A DNA stretch of 38,436 nt, from assembly GCA_945860745.1 (NCBI GenBank), contig CAMASH010000029.1:1-38436 (forward strand), in the 5' to 3' direction. Origin of the DNA: Chthoniobacter flavus (GTDB lineage Bacteria > Verrucomicrobiota > Verrucomicrobiia > Chthoniobacterales > Terrimicrobiaceae). A program made the position numbers and the translations under genes. Positions 12,748 through 21,187 of this stretch are shown piece after piece. The number at the start of each line of letters is the position of its first letter. Position 1 is the stretch's first letter. The notes under the pieces were generated by a model. The model made no database searches. It was not told where the DNA came from and saw only the letters and a program-made list of their open reading frames with translations.

Positions 12748-14777
12748 GCGCAATCACAATCAGCCTGGTCTTCAGTGTCTTTGCGGCGGTCGCGTCCGCC
12801 CCCGCGCAGTCGAATCAACTGCCGGCCCCGGTTCCGTCGCCCTCCCCCACGCCCTGGACCCTGCCCAGCCCGACGCCCTACACCGCGCCCACGCCGGTTC
12901 CCTTTGCCCTGCCCAGCACCACGCCCTGGTCTCTCCCGACGCCCGCCCCCGGGAGCGCGTCCTCTCCCGCCCCCGCTCCTTCGCCCCCTCCCGCCCCGAC
13001 ACCGCTGCCCGATGGCACCATGCCCTTGACGCCGCCTCCCATGCCCGCACCGGCCATCCCGGATGCCTCGACGCTTTCCGATCAGCTTAATCTGCCGTTG
13101 CCCGCGCCCGGCCAAATGAGCGAACCTCTCGCGCCCGGGAGTGAGACGAACACGCTGAAGGACAGCGAGCAGCTCGCGATGCAGCAAAAAATGGTCATGG
13201 CGGATTTCGAAAAATCGCTCACGAAACTCATCGCCCAACAGCGCAACCCCAAAGTGGCCGACATGACGCTGAACGATGCCGTCCGCATCGCGTTGAAGGA
13301 AAATCCCACCATCCTGAACGCCATCCAGCAGATCCGCCTCACCCGCGGCCAACTCATCAGCGTGGTTTCCCAGGCCATCCCGAAAATCAGTCTCGCCACC
13401 AGCTACAACCAGACCCAGCAAGATCTCACCACCAACGGGGCCAGACCCACCAGCGGCACCATTGAGATCCCCAACCCGAACGGCGGCAAACCCACTGTCC
13501 TGCAGATCGGCAGCAGCAGTCAGGCCGTGCAGAATCAAACCTGGAATATCGCCTTCCAAGGCACGCAATTGATCTACGACGGCGGCGCCACCATCGCCGA
13601 CATTCAGGGAGGCCGCGCCGGGTACGACGCCGCCTTCTTCAGCCTGCGCTCCACCATAGACAACATCGTCTCGCAGATCATCACGCAATTTTACCAGATC
13701 GTGCTGAACCGCGCCCTCATCGTCGCCCAGCAACAAAACGTCACCCTCCTTCAACAACAGGTCCAGGATCAACAAAATCGCTACGAGGCCGGCACGGTCC
13801 CGCGTTTCAACGTCCTGCAGGCCGAGGTGCAGCTGGCCAACGCCAAACCGCCGCTCATTCAGGCCCAAAACGATTACCGCATTGCCCTCTATCAACTCGT
13901 CCAGCTCCTCGGCATGGATTACCCCAGGGGCAGCCCCGGAGAAGTTCCCTTCAATATTGTCGGCACCCTCGGCTACAGCCTGCGCAAAGTGAAAGCCGAC
14001 GAATCCATCCGCGTCGCCATTGCCCGCAATCCCTCCCTCAAGGCCCAGCGCCAGGCCATCCTCGTCGAGGCCTACAACGTCACATCGCAGATCGCAGGAT
14101 GGTTCCCCACCATCAATGCCAACGCCGGCTACGAGATGGCCAACAATACCGCCTCGCAAAACCTCAGCGATAATGCGATCGGCTGGTTCTTCGGCGCCAC
14201 CGGCAATTGGAACATCTGGGACGGCGGGCTCACCTACGGCAACGTCTCCCAGGCCAAAGCCAAGCTCATGCAGGCCAAGAACAACTACGACAACGGCATC
14301 CGCCAGGTCGTCCTCGACGTGCAGGTCGCCATTTCCAATTTGCAGCAGGCCCAGGAAACCATCGACGCCACCACCGCCAGCGTCGTGCAAGCCACCGAGG
14401 CCCTCCGCCTCTCCCAGGAGCGTCTCGACGCCGGAGCCGGCACCCAGCTCGACGTCCTGAATGCCCAGACCCAGCTCCTGACCGCCCAGTCCAACGTGCT
14501 CCAGGCCCGCTACGACTACATCGCCGCCATGGCCAGCTACGACTTCGCCCTCTCGCTCGACACCCAATACGTCGAAACCTTCGACGATCCGCTCGTCCGC
14601 CCGCTCAACCCGCAGGCCCTCAATTCCGGCGAACGCCAACGGTTCCAAAAAACCACCGATCCCGCCAAGCCCCAGGCCAAGTTGCCGCGGGCCTTCAAGG
14701 ACGAGGACCCGGTCAAGCCCATTCTCGAAGAAGCGCCCAAGAGCAAGAAGAAAACCGCGCCCAACCGCAACAAGTGA
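12735..14777 (+). CDS. TolC-family outer-membrane efflux channel protein with proline-rich N-terminal region
   Basis: A 680-residue TolC-like protein. Residues 1-22 are a signal peptide (cleavage after ASA). Residues about 27-100 are a Pro/Thr/Ser-rich region with recurring units such as TPWTLPSPTP and TPWSLPTPAP, not found in typical TolC. The TolC domain begins at about 175 with MTLNDAVRIALKENPTI and shows the duplicated coiled-coil layout: first repeat ending LYQLVQLLGMD, second opening VAIARNPSLKAQR, and a final QERLDAGAGTQLDVLNAQTQLLTAQ helix. The protein would form a trimeric outer-membrane exit duct for an RND, MFS or ABC pump. No membrane-fusion or inner-membrane pump gene is adjacent, so the partner is elsewhere. 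The lysine-rich tail is also unusual. Confidence 0.9.
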   Translation: MPRISAITISLVFSVFAAVASAPAQSNQLPAPVPSPSPTPWTLPSPTPYTAPTPVPFALPSTTPWSLPTPAPGSASSPAPAPSPPPAPTPLPDGTMPLTPPPMPAPAIPDASTLSDQLNLPLPAPGQMSEPLAPGSETNTLKDSEQLAMQQKMVMADFEKSLTKLIAQQRNPKVADMTLNDAVRIALKENPTILNAIQQIRLTRGQLISVVSQAIPKISLATSYNQTQQDLTTNGARPTSGTIEIPNPNGGKPTVLQIGSSSQAVQNQTWNIAFQGTQLIYDGGATIADIQGGRAGYDAAFFSLRSTIDNIVSQIITQFYQIVLNRALIVAQQQNVTLLQQQVQDQQNRYEAGTVPRFNVLQAEVQLANAKPPLIQAQNDYRIALYQLVQLLGMDYPRGSPGEVPFNIVGTLGYSLRKVKADESIRVAIARNPSLKAQRQAILVEAYNVTSQIAGWFPTINANAGYEMANNTASQNLSDNAIGWFFGATGNWNIWDGGLTYGNVSQAKAKLMQAKNNYDNGIRQVVLDVQVAISNLQQAQETIDATTASVVQATEALRLSQERLDAGAGTQLDVLNAQTQLLTAQSNVLQARYDYIAAMASYDFALSLDTQYVETFDDPLVRPLNPQALNSGERQRFQKTTDPAKPQAKLPRAFKDEDPVKPILEEAPKSKKKTAPNRNK

Positions 14778-15427
14778 GCCGCTGTCCGGCGGAGACCTTT
14801 CCCGCCCTCACGGGCCTGTCCTTCCTGCGGGCCGCTTTCATCCAGCGTTGCCCGGATGTTGATGTTTTGACCGGCCGCGAGACCGCCCGGCAGCAGCTCT
14901 GGTCCGCCCAGCGCGAGACGGCGGACGACCTCGGCTTTCACGGCATGCCCTTCGCCACCGCCGAGCAGGTCCACGGCAACATCGTCGCCCCGGTTTCTGC
15001 CCCGGCTTCCACCCCCGCGCCAGCTGCTGACGGCCTCATCACCTCCACGTCCCGCCTCTGCCTCGCCATCTCCGTGGCCGACTGCGCCGCCGTTTTTCTG
15101 GCCGACAAACACGCCCGCGCCATCGCTTTGGTCCATTCGGGGAAAAAGGGCACCGAACTCGGCATCGTGCCGAAGACCATCGCCGCCCTGCAGGATCGCC
15201 ACGACATCCCGCCGGAAGATTTAGTCGTGCAAATCGCGCCTTGCATCCGCCCGCCCCATTACGAAATTGATTTCGCCGCCGAGATCATCCGCCAGGCCCG
15301 CGCCGCGGGAGTGCGGGATGTTCACGATTGCGGAACTTGCACCGCTTCCGACCCGGAAAAGTACTATTCCTACCGCCGGGAAAAAGGCCGCACCGGCCGG
15401 TTGCTTGCCCTGCTTGCGCTGGTTTAG
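14774..15427 (+). CDS. YfiH/PgeF-family laccase-domain protein (polyphenol oxidase/purine nucleoside phosphorylase family)
   Basis: A 217-residue member of the Cu-oxidase_4/YfiH family. Members have been shown to act on purine nucleosides, and in E. coli the protein edits peptidoglycan precursors. The metal-site residues are the histidine of EQVHG, the cysteine of SVADCAAVF and the histidine of LVHSGKKGT. The C-terminal block HDCGTCTASDPEKYYSYRRE is diagnostic. GTG at 14774 is the start and overlaps the TolC stop (GTGA), so the gene is translationally coupled to tolC. It is slightly shorter than the usual 240-260 residues. The link to efflux is only positional. Confidence 0.87.
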   Translation: MSRCPAETFPALTGLSFLRAAFIQRCPDVDVLTGRETARQQLWSAQRETADDLGFHGMPFATAEQVHGNIVAPVSAPASTPAPAADGLITSTSRLCLAISVADCAAVFLADKHARAIALVHSGKKGTELGIVPKTIAALQDRHDIPPEDLVVQIAPCIRPPHYEIDFAAEIIRQARAAGVRDVHDCGTCTASDPEKYYSYRREKGRTGRLLALLALV

Positions 15428-15467
15428 AGCAGTTTAAAAAATGACGTAGCCGACAATGGCAGGGTTC

Positions 15468-15501
15468 GACCTCCGGGCGAACCGCGGCCCGCCCGGAGGT
15501 C
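15468..15501. repeat. GC-rich palindrome, possible bidirectional terminator or REP
   Basis: GACCTCCGGGCG (15468-15479) and CGCCCGGAGGTC (15490-15501) are perfect 12-base arms with a 10-base loop, 40 bases after the yfiH stop. No U-run follows, so it looks more like a REP-type element than an intrinsic terminator. Confidence 0.6.
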
Positions 15502-15620
15502 GGGCCCTACCGGGTGTTCCTTCCGCGACTCCCGGATTTCTCAAACTGCTCCGAGGGATTGCGGGATGCCAGGCCCGGCTTCCGCTGTCCTCAGACCATC
15601 TCTTTGATTTGTTTGGATCA

Positions 15621-15664
15621 TTGGCTGGAAGCCAATGCCACGTGGCATCGGCATCCTGCCGATG
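15621..15664. repeat. Dispersed repeat, copy 1 (TGGAAGCC / GGCATCCTGCC family)
   Basis: The two halves, TTGGCTGGAAGCCAATGCCA and GTGGCATCGGCATCCTGCCG, are each internally dyadic. Both recur with small changes, in the opposite order, at 32913-32971. Confidence 0.6.
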
Positions 15665-15814
15665 TTCTGAGTCCATTTATTTGGCAGAGATGGTATCAGA
15701 CGCCGGGAGAGAGGCCGGACCGGCCGGTGGCCCGCCTTGCTTGCGCCGGTCCGGGACCGAAAGCCCGGGGGTCGGAAAATTGACGTTTTTCCGCTCCGAT
15801 TTCGGAGGCTCGGC

Positions 15815-16087
15815 CTATTCCGGCAGTTCCTCTGCCTTGCGGGAGAGACGGTGCGAAAGAATGAAAAAGCTCGGGACCCACAATCCCACGAAAATGCCGA
15901 AGCGTTCGCCGTGGGCGGGATCTTTCTGGGAGCGGAAAAACCAGATGAAGATGGAGAGGATGATGCTGGCAAAACCCAGAGTCAGGGACGCATCAGCGAG
16001 GATGCGCAGGTTTTGCTTGTTCACGTAGGCACAAGGGGAGGATTCCCCGGTTTCGGACAATTCGGAATAATCGTGGGTTTTGCTCAC
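15815..16087 (-). CDS. Small membrane protein of unknown function
   Basis: A 90-residue protein from GTG 16087, preceded by AGGA about 8 bases upstream; an ATG at 16129 would add 14 residues. A hydrophilic N terminus (SKTHDYSELSETGES) is followed by two hydrophobic segments, ILADASLTLGFASIILSIF and FGIFVGLWVPSFFILSH, so it should be an inner-membrane protein with two helices. No family is recognised. It lies downstream of ruvB on the same strand, about 90 bases away, and may share that transcript. Its AT-richer first part and the sharp membrane pattern support real coding. Confidence 0.6.
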   Translation of the reverse strand: MSKTHDYSELSETGESSPCAYVNKQNLRILADASLTLGFASIILSIFIWFFRSQKDPAHGERFGIFVGLWVPSFFILSHRLSRKAEELPE

Positions 16088-16176
16088 AATGATTCCTACG
16101 ATAGCGCAGCCTGAGCGGATGCATGTCAATTTTATTTCCCGATCGATGAACGCGGCGGGGCGGGAGGGCGACGCCT

Positions 16177-17211
16177 TTACTTCCCCTCGAAAAACTCGGC
16201 TTGCGGGGAATTTTTCGGGGGTTCCAGCCCCAGCTTGCGGTAGGCGCGGGGCATGGCGACGCGGCCCTGCGACGAACGTTTCATGTAGCCTTGCATGATC
16301 AAATAGGGTTCGTGGACTTCCTCCAGCGTGCCGGCCTCCTCGCCGATGGCGACGGCGAGCGAATTCAGGCCCACGGGGCCGCCGTTGAAAAGCGTGATGA
16401 GGCCTTCGATGATCCGCTTGTCCATCTCGTCGAAGCCGTCTTCGTCGATTTCCAGCATGGAAAGGGCGCGGGCAGCGATGGGGCCGGTGACGACGCCATT
16501 CTCGCGGACCTGGGCGTAGTCGCGCACCCAGCGGAGGAGATTATTGGCGATGCGGGGGGTGCCGCGGGAACGGCGGGCGATCTCGAGCGCGCCCTCGGAC
16601 TCGACTTCCGCGCCGAGCAGGCCGGCGCTGCGCTCGACGATCTTGTGCAAATGGGCGGCATCGTAGTAATCGAGCCGGCAGGTCATGCCGAAGCGCGAGC
16701 GCAGGGGCGCGCTGATCATGCCGGCGCGGGTGGTGGCGCCGATGAGGGTGAAGCGGGCCAGGTTCAGGCGCACGCTGCGGGCGCTGGGGCCCTGGTCGAT
16801 GACGATGTCGAGTTTGAAGTCCTCCATGGCCGGATAAAGGTATTCCTCGATGGCGGGCTGAAGGCGGTGGATTTCATCGATGAACAGGACGCCGCCGCGT
16901 TCGATGTTGGTGAGGAGACCGGCGAGGTCGCCGGCTTTTTCGATCACGGGACCGCTGGTGGTTTTCACCTCGGTTCCCATGGCGTTGCCGATGATGTAGG
17001 CCAGCGTGGTTTTTCCCAGGCCGGGCGGGCCGCTGAGCAAAATGTGCTGGAGGGCTTCGCCGCGTTGCTTGGCGGCCTCGACCAGCAGTTGCAGGCGCTC
17101 GACCGTTTTTTCCTGTCCGGTGAATTCCTCGAAAAGCGGCGGCCGGAGCGAGACGTCGAACGGCGTGTCCGGGGTATCTTCGTCGGGCAGTTGGAAATCG
17201 GGCTCAGGCAT
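16177..17211 (-). CDS. ruvB: Holliday junction branch migration ATPase RuvB
   Basis: A 344-residue AAA+ motor that, with RuvA, drives branch migration of Holliday junctions during recombinational repair. Seen in sequence: [11 protein letters not shown] at 23-33, Walker [10 protein letters not shown] at 61-69, Walker [11 protein letters not shown], sensor 1 in LIGATTRAG, the arginine-finger region [13 protein letters not shown], and a C-terminal winged helix ending in the [12 protein letters not shown] block. I start it at ATG 17211, which overlaps the ABC permease stop by 8 bases; ATG 17250 would overlap it by 47. Its position at the end of an ABC transporter operon rather than with ruvA/ruvC is unusual. 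Confidence 0.95.
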   Translation of the reverse strand: MPEPDFQLPDEDTPDTPFDVSLRPPLFEEFTGQEKTVERLQLLVEAAKQRGEALQHILLSGPPGLGKTTLAYIIGNAMGTEVKTTSGPVIEKAGDLAGLLTNIERGGVLFIDEIHRLQPAIEEYLYPAMEDFKLDIVIDQGPSARSVRLNLARFTLIGATTRAGMISAPLRSRFGMTCRLDYYDAAHLHKIVERSAGLLGAEVESEGALEIARRSRGTPRIANNLLRWVRDYAQVRENGVVTGPIAARALSMLEIDEDGFDEMDKRIIEGLITLFNGGPVGLNSLAVAIGEEAGTLEEVHEPYLIMQGYMKRSSQGRVAMPRAYRKLGLEPPKNSPQAEFFEGK

Positions 17212-18628
17212 CGGGTGGCGAAGGTAGCGCGAGGGCGGTGCGGATGTCACGCAGAGGCGTGATGGTGCGGGCCAGGAGAAGGGCGAGGGAGCCGGCCGTG
17301 ACCAGGGCGGTCAGGACGAGAAACCCGGGGGTTTGCCCGGGTTTGATCTCGTTCACGAGATTGAACAGGAAAACACTATTGGGAAACGGACACAGCCAGA
17401 TGGCCAGCGGTTGTTCGGAAATGCCCGACATCATGCCGACGAGCATGGTGAGGGCAGCGAGGAAGAATTGCAGGGCAATGTAGAAACCAAGGAAGTGTTT
17501 GGTCGCCGGGATGAACAGGCGGATGATCGCGGCGGGAAAAATTATGGCGCCGAGGGCTGCCACATAGCCCAGCCGATGGTTGGGGTCGTCGAACTGACCC
17601 TGAACAGCCAGGAGGCCGCCCCCGATCACAGCCACCAGCGCCACATACCAGGAGGCCGAAGCCCAGCCCGGGGTGAAGACACGGGACAGCGCGAAGCCAA
17701 CCGCCCCCCGGCGCAGGAAGGGTTGGTAAACCGATTTTGCCAAAACCTGCGGCTCGGCCAAGGCGTCAATCACGACCACCGCCAGGAAAAAAAGAACGAA
17801 CGCGTAGGTCGTCCTGGCATCGGCGCCGATGAGAAGGAAGAGTGGCGCGGCCAGGAGGAAAAAGAGCCCGATCAGACGTTTGCGGATGGCATGGTTTTCG
17901 GAGGGCGGCGCGATGCGCGAGGCGGCGATTTCGAGGGCCAGCAGGAGAAAGGCCGGGAGGAATACCACGAGCCCCGCATAAAACTGCCAGGGGGCCAGGG
18001 AACTTCCTCCGCCGGTGATGGCCGCGCCCGCCACCCAAGCGAGGATCAGGCCGATGAGAAACTGAAAGCCGAAGATGAGTCCGAAGATGAAGAGGGCGCG
18101 CAGGAGTTTGGACTCATACGGGGACATCGCGATGGTGATGCCGGTGAGCGCGGCGCTGGCCATCAGAAGGAAAAAGAGGCTTTGCACGTCCTGAATAATG
18201 TCCACTCCGCCGAGAAAATAGCGCAGCAGCACATAGGGCAGGATGGCGCAGACCAGCAGGAGGGTCTGCACCATGAGGGCCGTCCATTTTCCCGCCGCGA
18301 TGCGCCAGGCGGACAGGCGGGTGAGAAAAACCAGCTCCAGCGTGCCGCTCTTCATTTCCCCGTGCAGCGCGCCGAAGCCGCGCAGGGGCATGACGAAAAG
18401 CAGCGGCACGCTGATCATGAACCAGAAGAGCCCGCTGAGAAAATCCACCACCCCGTGGTCCATCTCGGAATTGGACGCCGCCACCAGATTGAAAATCACG
18501 CAAAGAATCATCAGAAGCTGCGTGAGATAGAACGCGGCCATGAAAATCCTGGACCGCATGCCCTGCCGCAGCTCTTTCACCAGCATGGGACTGAACCAGT
18601 CGGCGAAGTCGGAAGGGTTGGCGGTCAT
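17204..18628 (-). CDS. ABC transporter permease
   Basis: A 474-residue integral membrane protein with about 11-12 predicted helices, the inner-membrane partner of the ATPase encoded just upstream. The N-terminal [19 protein letters not shown] resembles the start of ABC-2-type permeases such as those paired with gliding- or Nod-type ATPases. [20 protein letters not shown] is the cytoplasmic coupling segment typical of the group. The second half is more divergent (long loops with [10 protein letters not shown]). It starts 96 bases after the ATPase stop; the gap holds a large inverted repeat (18638-18713). Substrate unknown. Confidence 0.82.
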   Translation of the reverse strand: MTANPSDFADWFSPMLVKELRQGMRSRIFMAAFYLTQLLMILCVIFNLVAASNSEMDHGVVDFLSGLFWFMISVPLLFVMPLRGFGALHGEMKSGTLELVFLTRLSAWRIAAGKWTALMVQTLLLVCAILPYVLLRYFLGGVDIIQDVQSLFFLLMASAALTGITIAMSPYESKLLRALFIFGLIFGFQFLIGLILAWVAGAAITGGGSSLAPWQFYAGLVVFLPAFLLLALEIAASRIAPPSENHAIRKRLIGLFFLLAAPLFLLIGADARTTYAFVLFFLAVVVIDALAEPQVLAKSVYQPFLRRGAVGFALSRVFTPGWASASWYVALVAVIGGGLLAVQGQFDDPNHRLGYVAALGAIIFPAAIIRLFIPATKHFLGFYIALQFFLAALTMLVGMMSGISEQPLAIWLCPFPNSVFLFNLVNEIKPGQTPGFLVLTALVTAGSLALLLARTITPLRDIRTALALPSPPDA

Positions 18629-18637
18629 AGATCAAGG

Positions 18638-18713
18638 CCCGCAAAACACGCGAAATAACGCGAAATCAAAATCGTGCAGTTCATTTTTCGCGTCTTTTGG
18701 TGTGTTTCGCGGG
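18638..18713. repeat. Imperfect inverted repeat with 28-base arms
   Basis: The arms 18638-18665 and 18686-18713 match at 23 of 28 positions (left arm begins CCCGCAAAACACGCG), with a 20-base loop. It fills most of the gap between ABC ATPase and permease genes. Confidence 0.65.
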
Positions 18714-18724
18714 CAACTCCGTCC

Positions 18725-19675
18725 TCACGGCAGCGGCGGGGGGTTGAGTTTCAGCATGTCCACGAAGGCGTCCTCGATGCGGCGCTCGACTTTGAAGAAT
18801 CCACTCACCGCGACCCCGTCCAGCACGAGCCGGCGCAGAAGGGCGGGGAGGTCCGCCGTGTCGCCGTGGATCACTTTGACCCGGGCGCCATTTTTCATGC
18901 GGTCGGCAATTTCCAGGTCCGGGCTGGCGGCAATCCAGTGGAACAGCGCGGCGGTGTCGCCGGCGACGCGGATCTCGACCAGCAGGGCCACGCCATGGCT
19001 TTGCACCAGGCTCTCGGTCGTGCCCTGGTGGACGATGCGTCCGGCATCGATGAAGATGAGGTGGTCGCACATCTCGCCGAGTTCGGAAAGAATGTGGGAA
19101 CTGATGAAGATCGTTTTGCCCTGGCCGGCCAGCAGGCGGACGAGGTTCTTGAATTCGATGCGGGCCTTGGGGTCGAGTCCGGCGGCGGGTTCGTCGAGCA
19201 CAAGCACTTCGGGATCGTGAATGAGGGTGCGGCCCAGGCAGAGCCGCTGGCCCATGCCCTTCGATAGTTTGTCCATCGGCCGGTCGGAGATCGCGGCGAG
19301 ATCGGTGAACTCCATCACTTGGCTGACGCGGCGTTGACGCTCGGCTTTTTTGTAACCAAAGGCGCGCCCGTAAAAATCCAGATACTCCAACACCGTCATG
19401 TTGTCATAGGCGCCGTAAGCATCGGGCATCCAACCCACGCGCCGGCGAACCTCGGTCGGACGGTCCGAAACGTCGAGTCCGCCGATGCGGATGGTCCCGG
19501 CGCTGGGCTGGTCGAGTGTGACCATCATGCGCATGGTGGTGGTTTTACCGGCCCCGTTGGCTCCGATGAATCCGACGACCCGGCCCGGCTCGATCGCGAA
19601 GGACAGGCCGTTGACGGCTTTGACGTCGCCGAAGTCGCGTGCGAGGTTTTCAACCTGGATGATGGGATCGGGCAC
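18725..19675 (-). CDS. ABC transporter ATP-binding protein
   Basis: A 316-residue ABC-2-type ATPase. Walker A is GANGAGKTT (about 36-44), the Q-loop region is GWMPDAYGAYDNMTVLEYL, the signature is LSKGMGQRLCLGR, and Walker B is VLVLDEPAAGLDP. The ISSHILSEL switch histidine follows. About 90 C-terminal residues beyond the core match the accessory domain of CcmA/NatA-type ATPases. The start is GTG at 19675. Together with the permease downstream it forms an exporter-like complex; whether it exports a lipid, drug or polysaccharide is not readable. Confidence 0.92.
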   Translation of the reverse strand: MPDPIIQVENLARDFGDVKAVNGLSFAIEPGRVVGFIGANGAGKTTTMRMMVTLDQPSAGTIRIGGLDVSDRPTEVRRRVGWMPDAYGAYDNMTVLEYLDFYGRAFGYKKAERQRRVSQVMEFTDLAAISDRPMDKLSKGMGQRLCLGRTLIHDPEVLVLDEPAAGLDPKARIEFKNLVRLLAGQGKTIFISSHILSELGEMCDHLIFIDAGRIVHQGTTESLVQSHGVALLVEIRVAGDTAALFHWIAASPDLEIADRMKNGARVKVIHGDTADLPALLRRLVLDGVAVSGFFKVERRIEDAFVDMLKLNPPPLP

Positions 19676-19763
19676 GGCGTTTCAGGCGTTTTGCCCTACT
19701 GCCGGAGAAATCACAAGGCCGCGGCTGACGGGGGTGGAATTTTCCTGATGAGAAGAAGCCCGA

Positions 19764-20066
19764 TTAGGTAACTTCGATCCGTCGGGAAATCCAGTAGAGC
19801 GGTTTGCGGCTACCATGAGCCACCGCGAGGACCCAAAGTGACTGCCCCCTGACGATGTAGGGTATGTAGAAAGGAAACCCCCGAAGGTTGATGCGGCGAT
19901 ATCCGCCTGGTCGGGGGCGATAAAGCTCAGGATGTTCAGCGATCCACAAGACGCTTCGGTCAACCTGATCCTTGAATCGTCGTCCGAGTCCGGCCCGGGC
20001 CTCCTCGTAGAAGGAAATCGCATCGAGAAGCTCATGTTGAGCCTCCTCGACGAAACGAATGGTCAC
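19764..20066 (-). CDS. ParE/RelE-superfamily toxin
   Basis: A 100-residue protein with the ParE-like fold: FVEEAQHELLDAISFYEEAR at the N terminus, GLGRRFKDQVDRSVLWIAEHPELYRP in the middle, and the core strands RRINLRGFPFYIPYIV and LWVLAVAHGSRKPLYW at the end. Members poison gyrase (ParE) or cleave ribosome-bound mRNA (RelE); which applies cannot be decided here. The start GTG at 20066 overlaps the antitoxin stop (GTGA), a normal toxin-antitoxin arrangement with the antitoxin first. Confidence 0.87.
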   Translation of the reverse strand: MTIRFVEEAQHELLDAISFYEEARAGLGRRFKDQVDRSVLWIAEHPELYRPRPGGYRRINLRGFPFYIPYIVRGQSLWVLAVAHGSRKPLYWISRRIEVT

Positions 20067-20296
20067 GGAACCAAGCGCGCTTCGGCCGAACGCATCACGT
20101 CCTCGTAGGACACCCCGACAACCCGGCCCTCATCGATGGCTTGAATGCGGTCGCGAATCTCGCCATCCCAGGCAGCCTCCGCCTCGGGGTCAATGGCGGC
20201 ATCCGCGCTCTCCAGGAGGAACTCTGCCAGGGCGAGCTTCTGACGGGGAGATAAATCCATCGCCTCCTTGGTGACTTGTTCGAGTGTGGCTGGCAC
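20063..20296 (-). CDS. Addiction module antitoxin (TIGR02574-like)
   Basis: A 77-residue acidic protein with the features of short antitoxins paired with ParE-type toxins: LEQVTKEAMDLSPRQKLALA (helical N terminus), LAEFLLESAD, an AAWDGEIRDRIQAIDEGR helix and the G.SYEDVM end. The start is GTG at 20296. It lies directly upstream of, and overlaps by 4 bases, the toxin gene. It should bind and neutralise the toxin and may repress the operon, although no classical DNA-binding domain is obvious. Confidence 0.8.
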   Translation of the reverse strand: MPATLEQVTKEAMDLSPRQKLALAEFLLESADAAIDPEAEAAWDGEIRDRIQAIDEGRVVGVSYEDVMRSAEARLVP

Positions 20297-20410
20297 GAGT
20301 GAATAATCGCCGGAATGTCGTTTCGGGTCAAGCGGTCTGGCTATCTCGCTTGCTCGGTTCGCCCTACCGATTGATCCCTCTGCGTCCTTCGCATCCTTTG
20401 AGCGAGGTAT

Positions 20411-21187
20411 TCAGCCTTTCCCGACCGCCGCGGCGCAATCTTTATAGGCCTTTTCCAGCGCCTCCAGCGGATCGCCCGCGGGGAGAAATTCGTGACAGAT
20501 CAGCTTGTCCTCACCCAGCGCCGCGATGGCCCGGTAGATGGCCGGGTAATTGATCTCCTGGTTCTCGTCCGGCTGGCCGCGTCCGGGATTACCGGCGGTG
20601 TGGTAGTGGGCGAATTGCCCATGATGCCGGCGGATGGTCTCGATGAGATCCCCTTCCATGATTTGCATGTGGTAAATGTCGTAGAGGAGCTTCACGGCGG
20701 GTGAGTTCACGCGCTCGCAGAGGCGGACGCCCCAGGCGGTCGAGTCGCCCTGGTAATCCTCGTGGTCGCGCTTGCTGTTGAGCAATTCCACTGCCAGCAC
20801 GACTCCGGCTTTTTCCGCGGCGGGAGCGATGCGGGTCAGGGTGGCGGCGCAATTTTCGAGGCCGGTCTCGTCGTCCAGGCCGTCGCGGTTGCCGGAGAAA
20901 CAGATGAGGATGGGAATCTTCCATTCCACCGCCTGCTCGATGCTGGCGCGTAGTTCGGCTTCGATGCGCTGGGCGTTTTTCTTTTTGTTAAGACCTTCGG
21001 TAAGCGTGCCGTGTCCGGCGATGGCTCCGAGCTTCAAGCCATTTTCTTTGACCAACGGCCAGAGTTCCGGCCCCACCAGATCCACGGCCGCGTAGCCGAT
21101 TTTCGCCGCACCGGCGAGGAGATCGGCGTTTTCCACGCCGCGGTTGGCGACGCACCACCAGGAAAATGCCTGCCGGAGTTTTTTCAC
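20411..21187 (-). CDS. Hydroxypyruvate isomerase-like sugar isomerase (TIM barrel, AP endonuclease 2 superfamily)
   Basis: A 258-residue TIM-barrel enzyme. LAVELLNSKRDHEDYQGDS carries the conserved metal-binding glutamate; LLYDIYHMQIMEGDLIETI is the HxQIMxGD signature of hydroxypyruvate isomerases, with metal-binding Asp and His; and HYHTAGNPGRGQPDENQEIN supplies further metal ligands. Such enzymes interconvert hydroxypyruvate and tartronate semialdehyde, but many relatives act on other keto-sugars. I start it at GTG 21187, which overlaps the dehydrogenase stop (GTGA), so the two are translationally coupled; an upstream open extension to 21364 is antisense-like and has no homology. Confidence 0.83.
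   Translation of the reverse strand: MKKLRQAFSWWCVANRGVENADLLAGAAKIGYAAVDLVGPELWPLVKENGLKLGAIAGHGTLTEGLNKKKNAQRIEAELRASIEQAVEWKIPILICFSGNRDGLDDETGLENCAATLTRIAPAAEKAGVVLAVELLNSKRDHEDYQGDSTAWGVRLCERVNSPAVKLLYDIYHMQIMEGDLIETIRRHHGQFAHYHTAGNPGRGQPDENQEINYPAIYRAIAALGEDKLICHEFLPAGDPLEALEKAYKDCAAAVGKG

Larger units (their letters stand above)
15428..15814. other. Repeat-rich intergenic region without genes
   Basis: This 387-base stretch between two converging genes holds a strong palindrome at 15468-15501 and a copy of a dispersed TGGAAGCC/GGCATCCTGCC repeat at 15621-15664. A 14-base dyad, CTCCGATTTCGGAG, is at 15794-15807. Open frames here have no domain, signal peptide or ribosome binding site that I can see. 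Confidence 0.6.

Noticed and set aside
12693-14648. 651-residue open frame on the minus strand opposite the TolC-family gene
   Set aside because: It is antisense to a gene with clear domain structure and a signal peptide. Such long antisense frames are usual in GC-rich codon patterns; its translation is repetitive in Gly/Val/Asp and lacks motifs.
16201-18658. Long plus-strand frames opposite ruvB and the ABC permease
   Set aside because: RuvB motifs and clear membrane helices on the minus strand decide the coding strand.
20339-20410. Possible small regulatory RNA or gene between the ParE-type module and the isomerase gene
   Set aside because: The stretch holds only CTCTGCGTCCTTCGC-type repeat sequence and no promoter-terminator pair that I could support.
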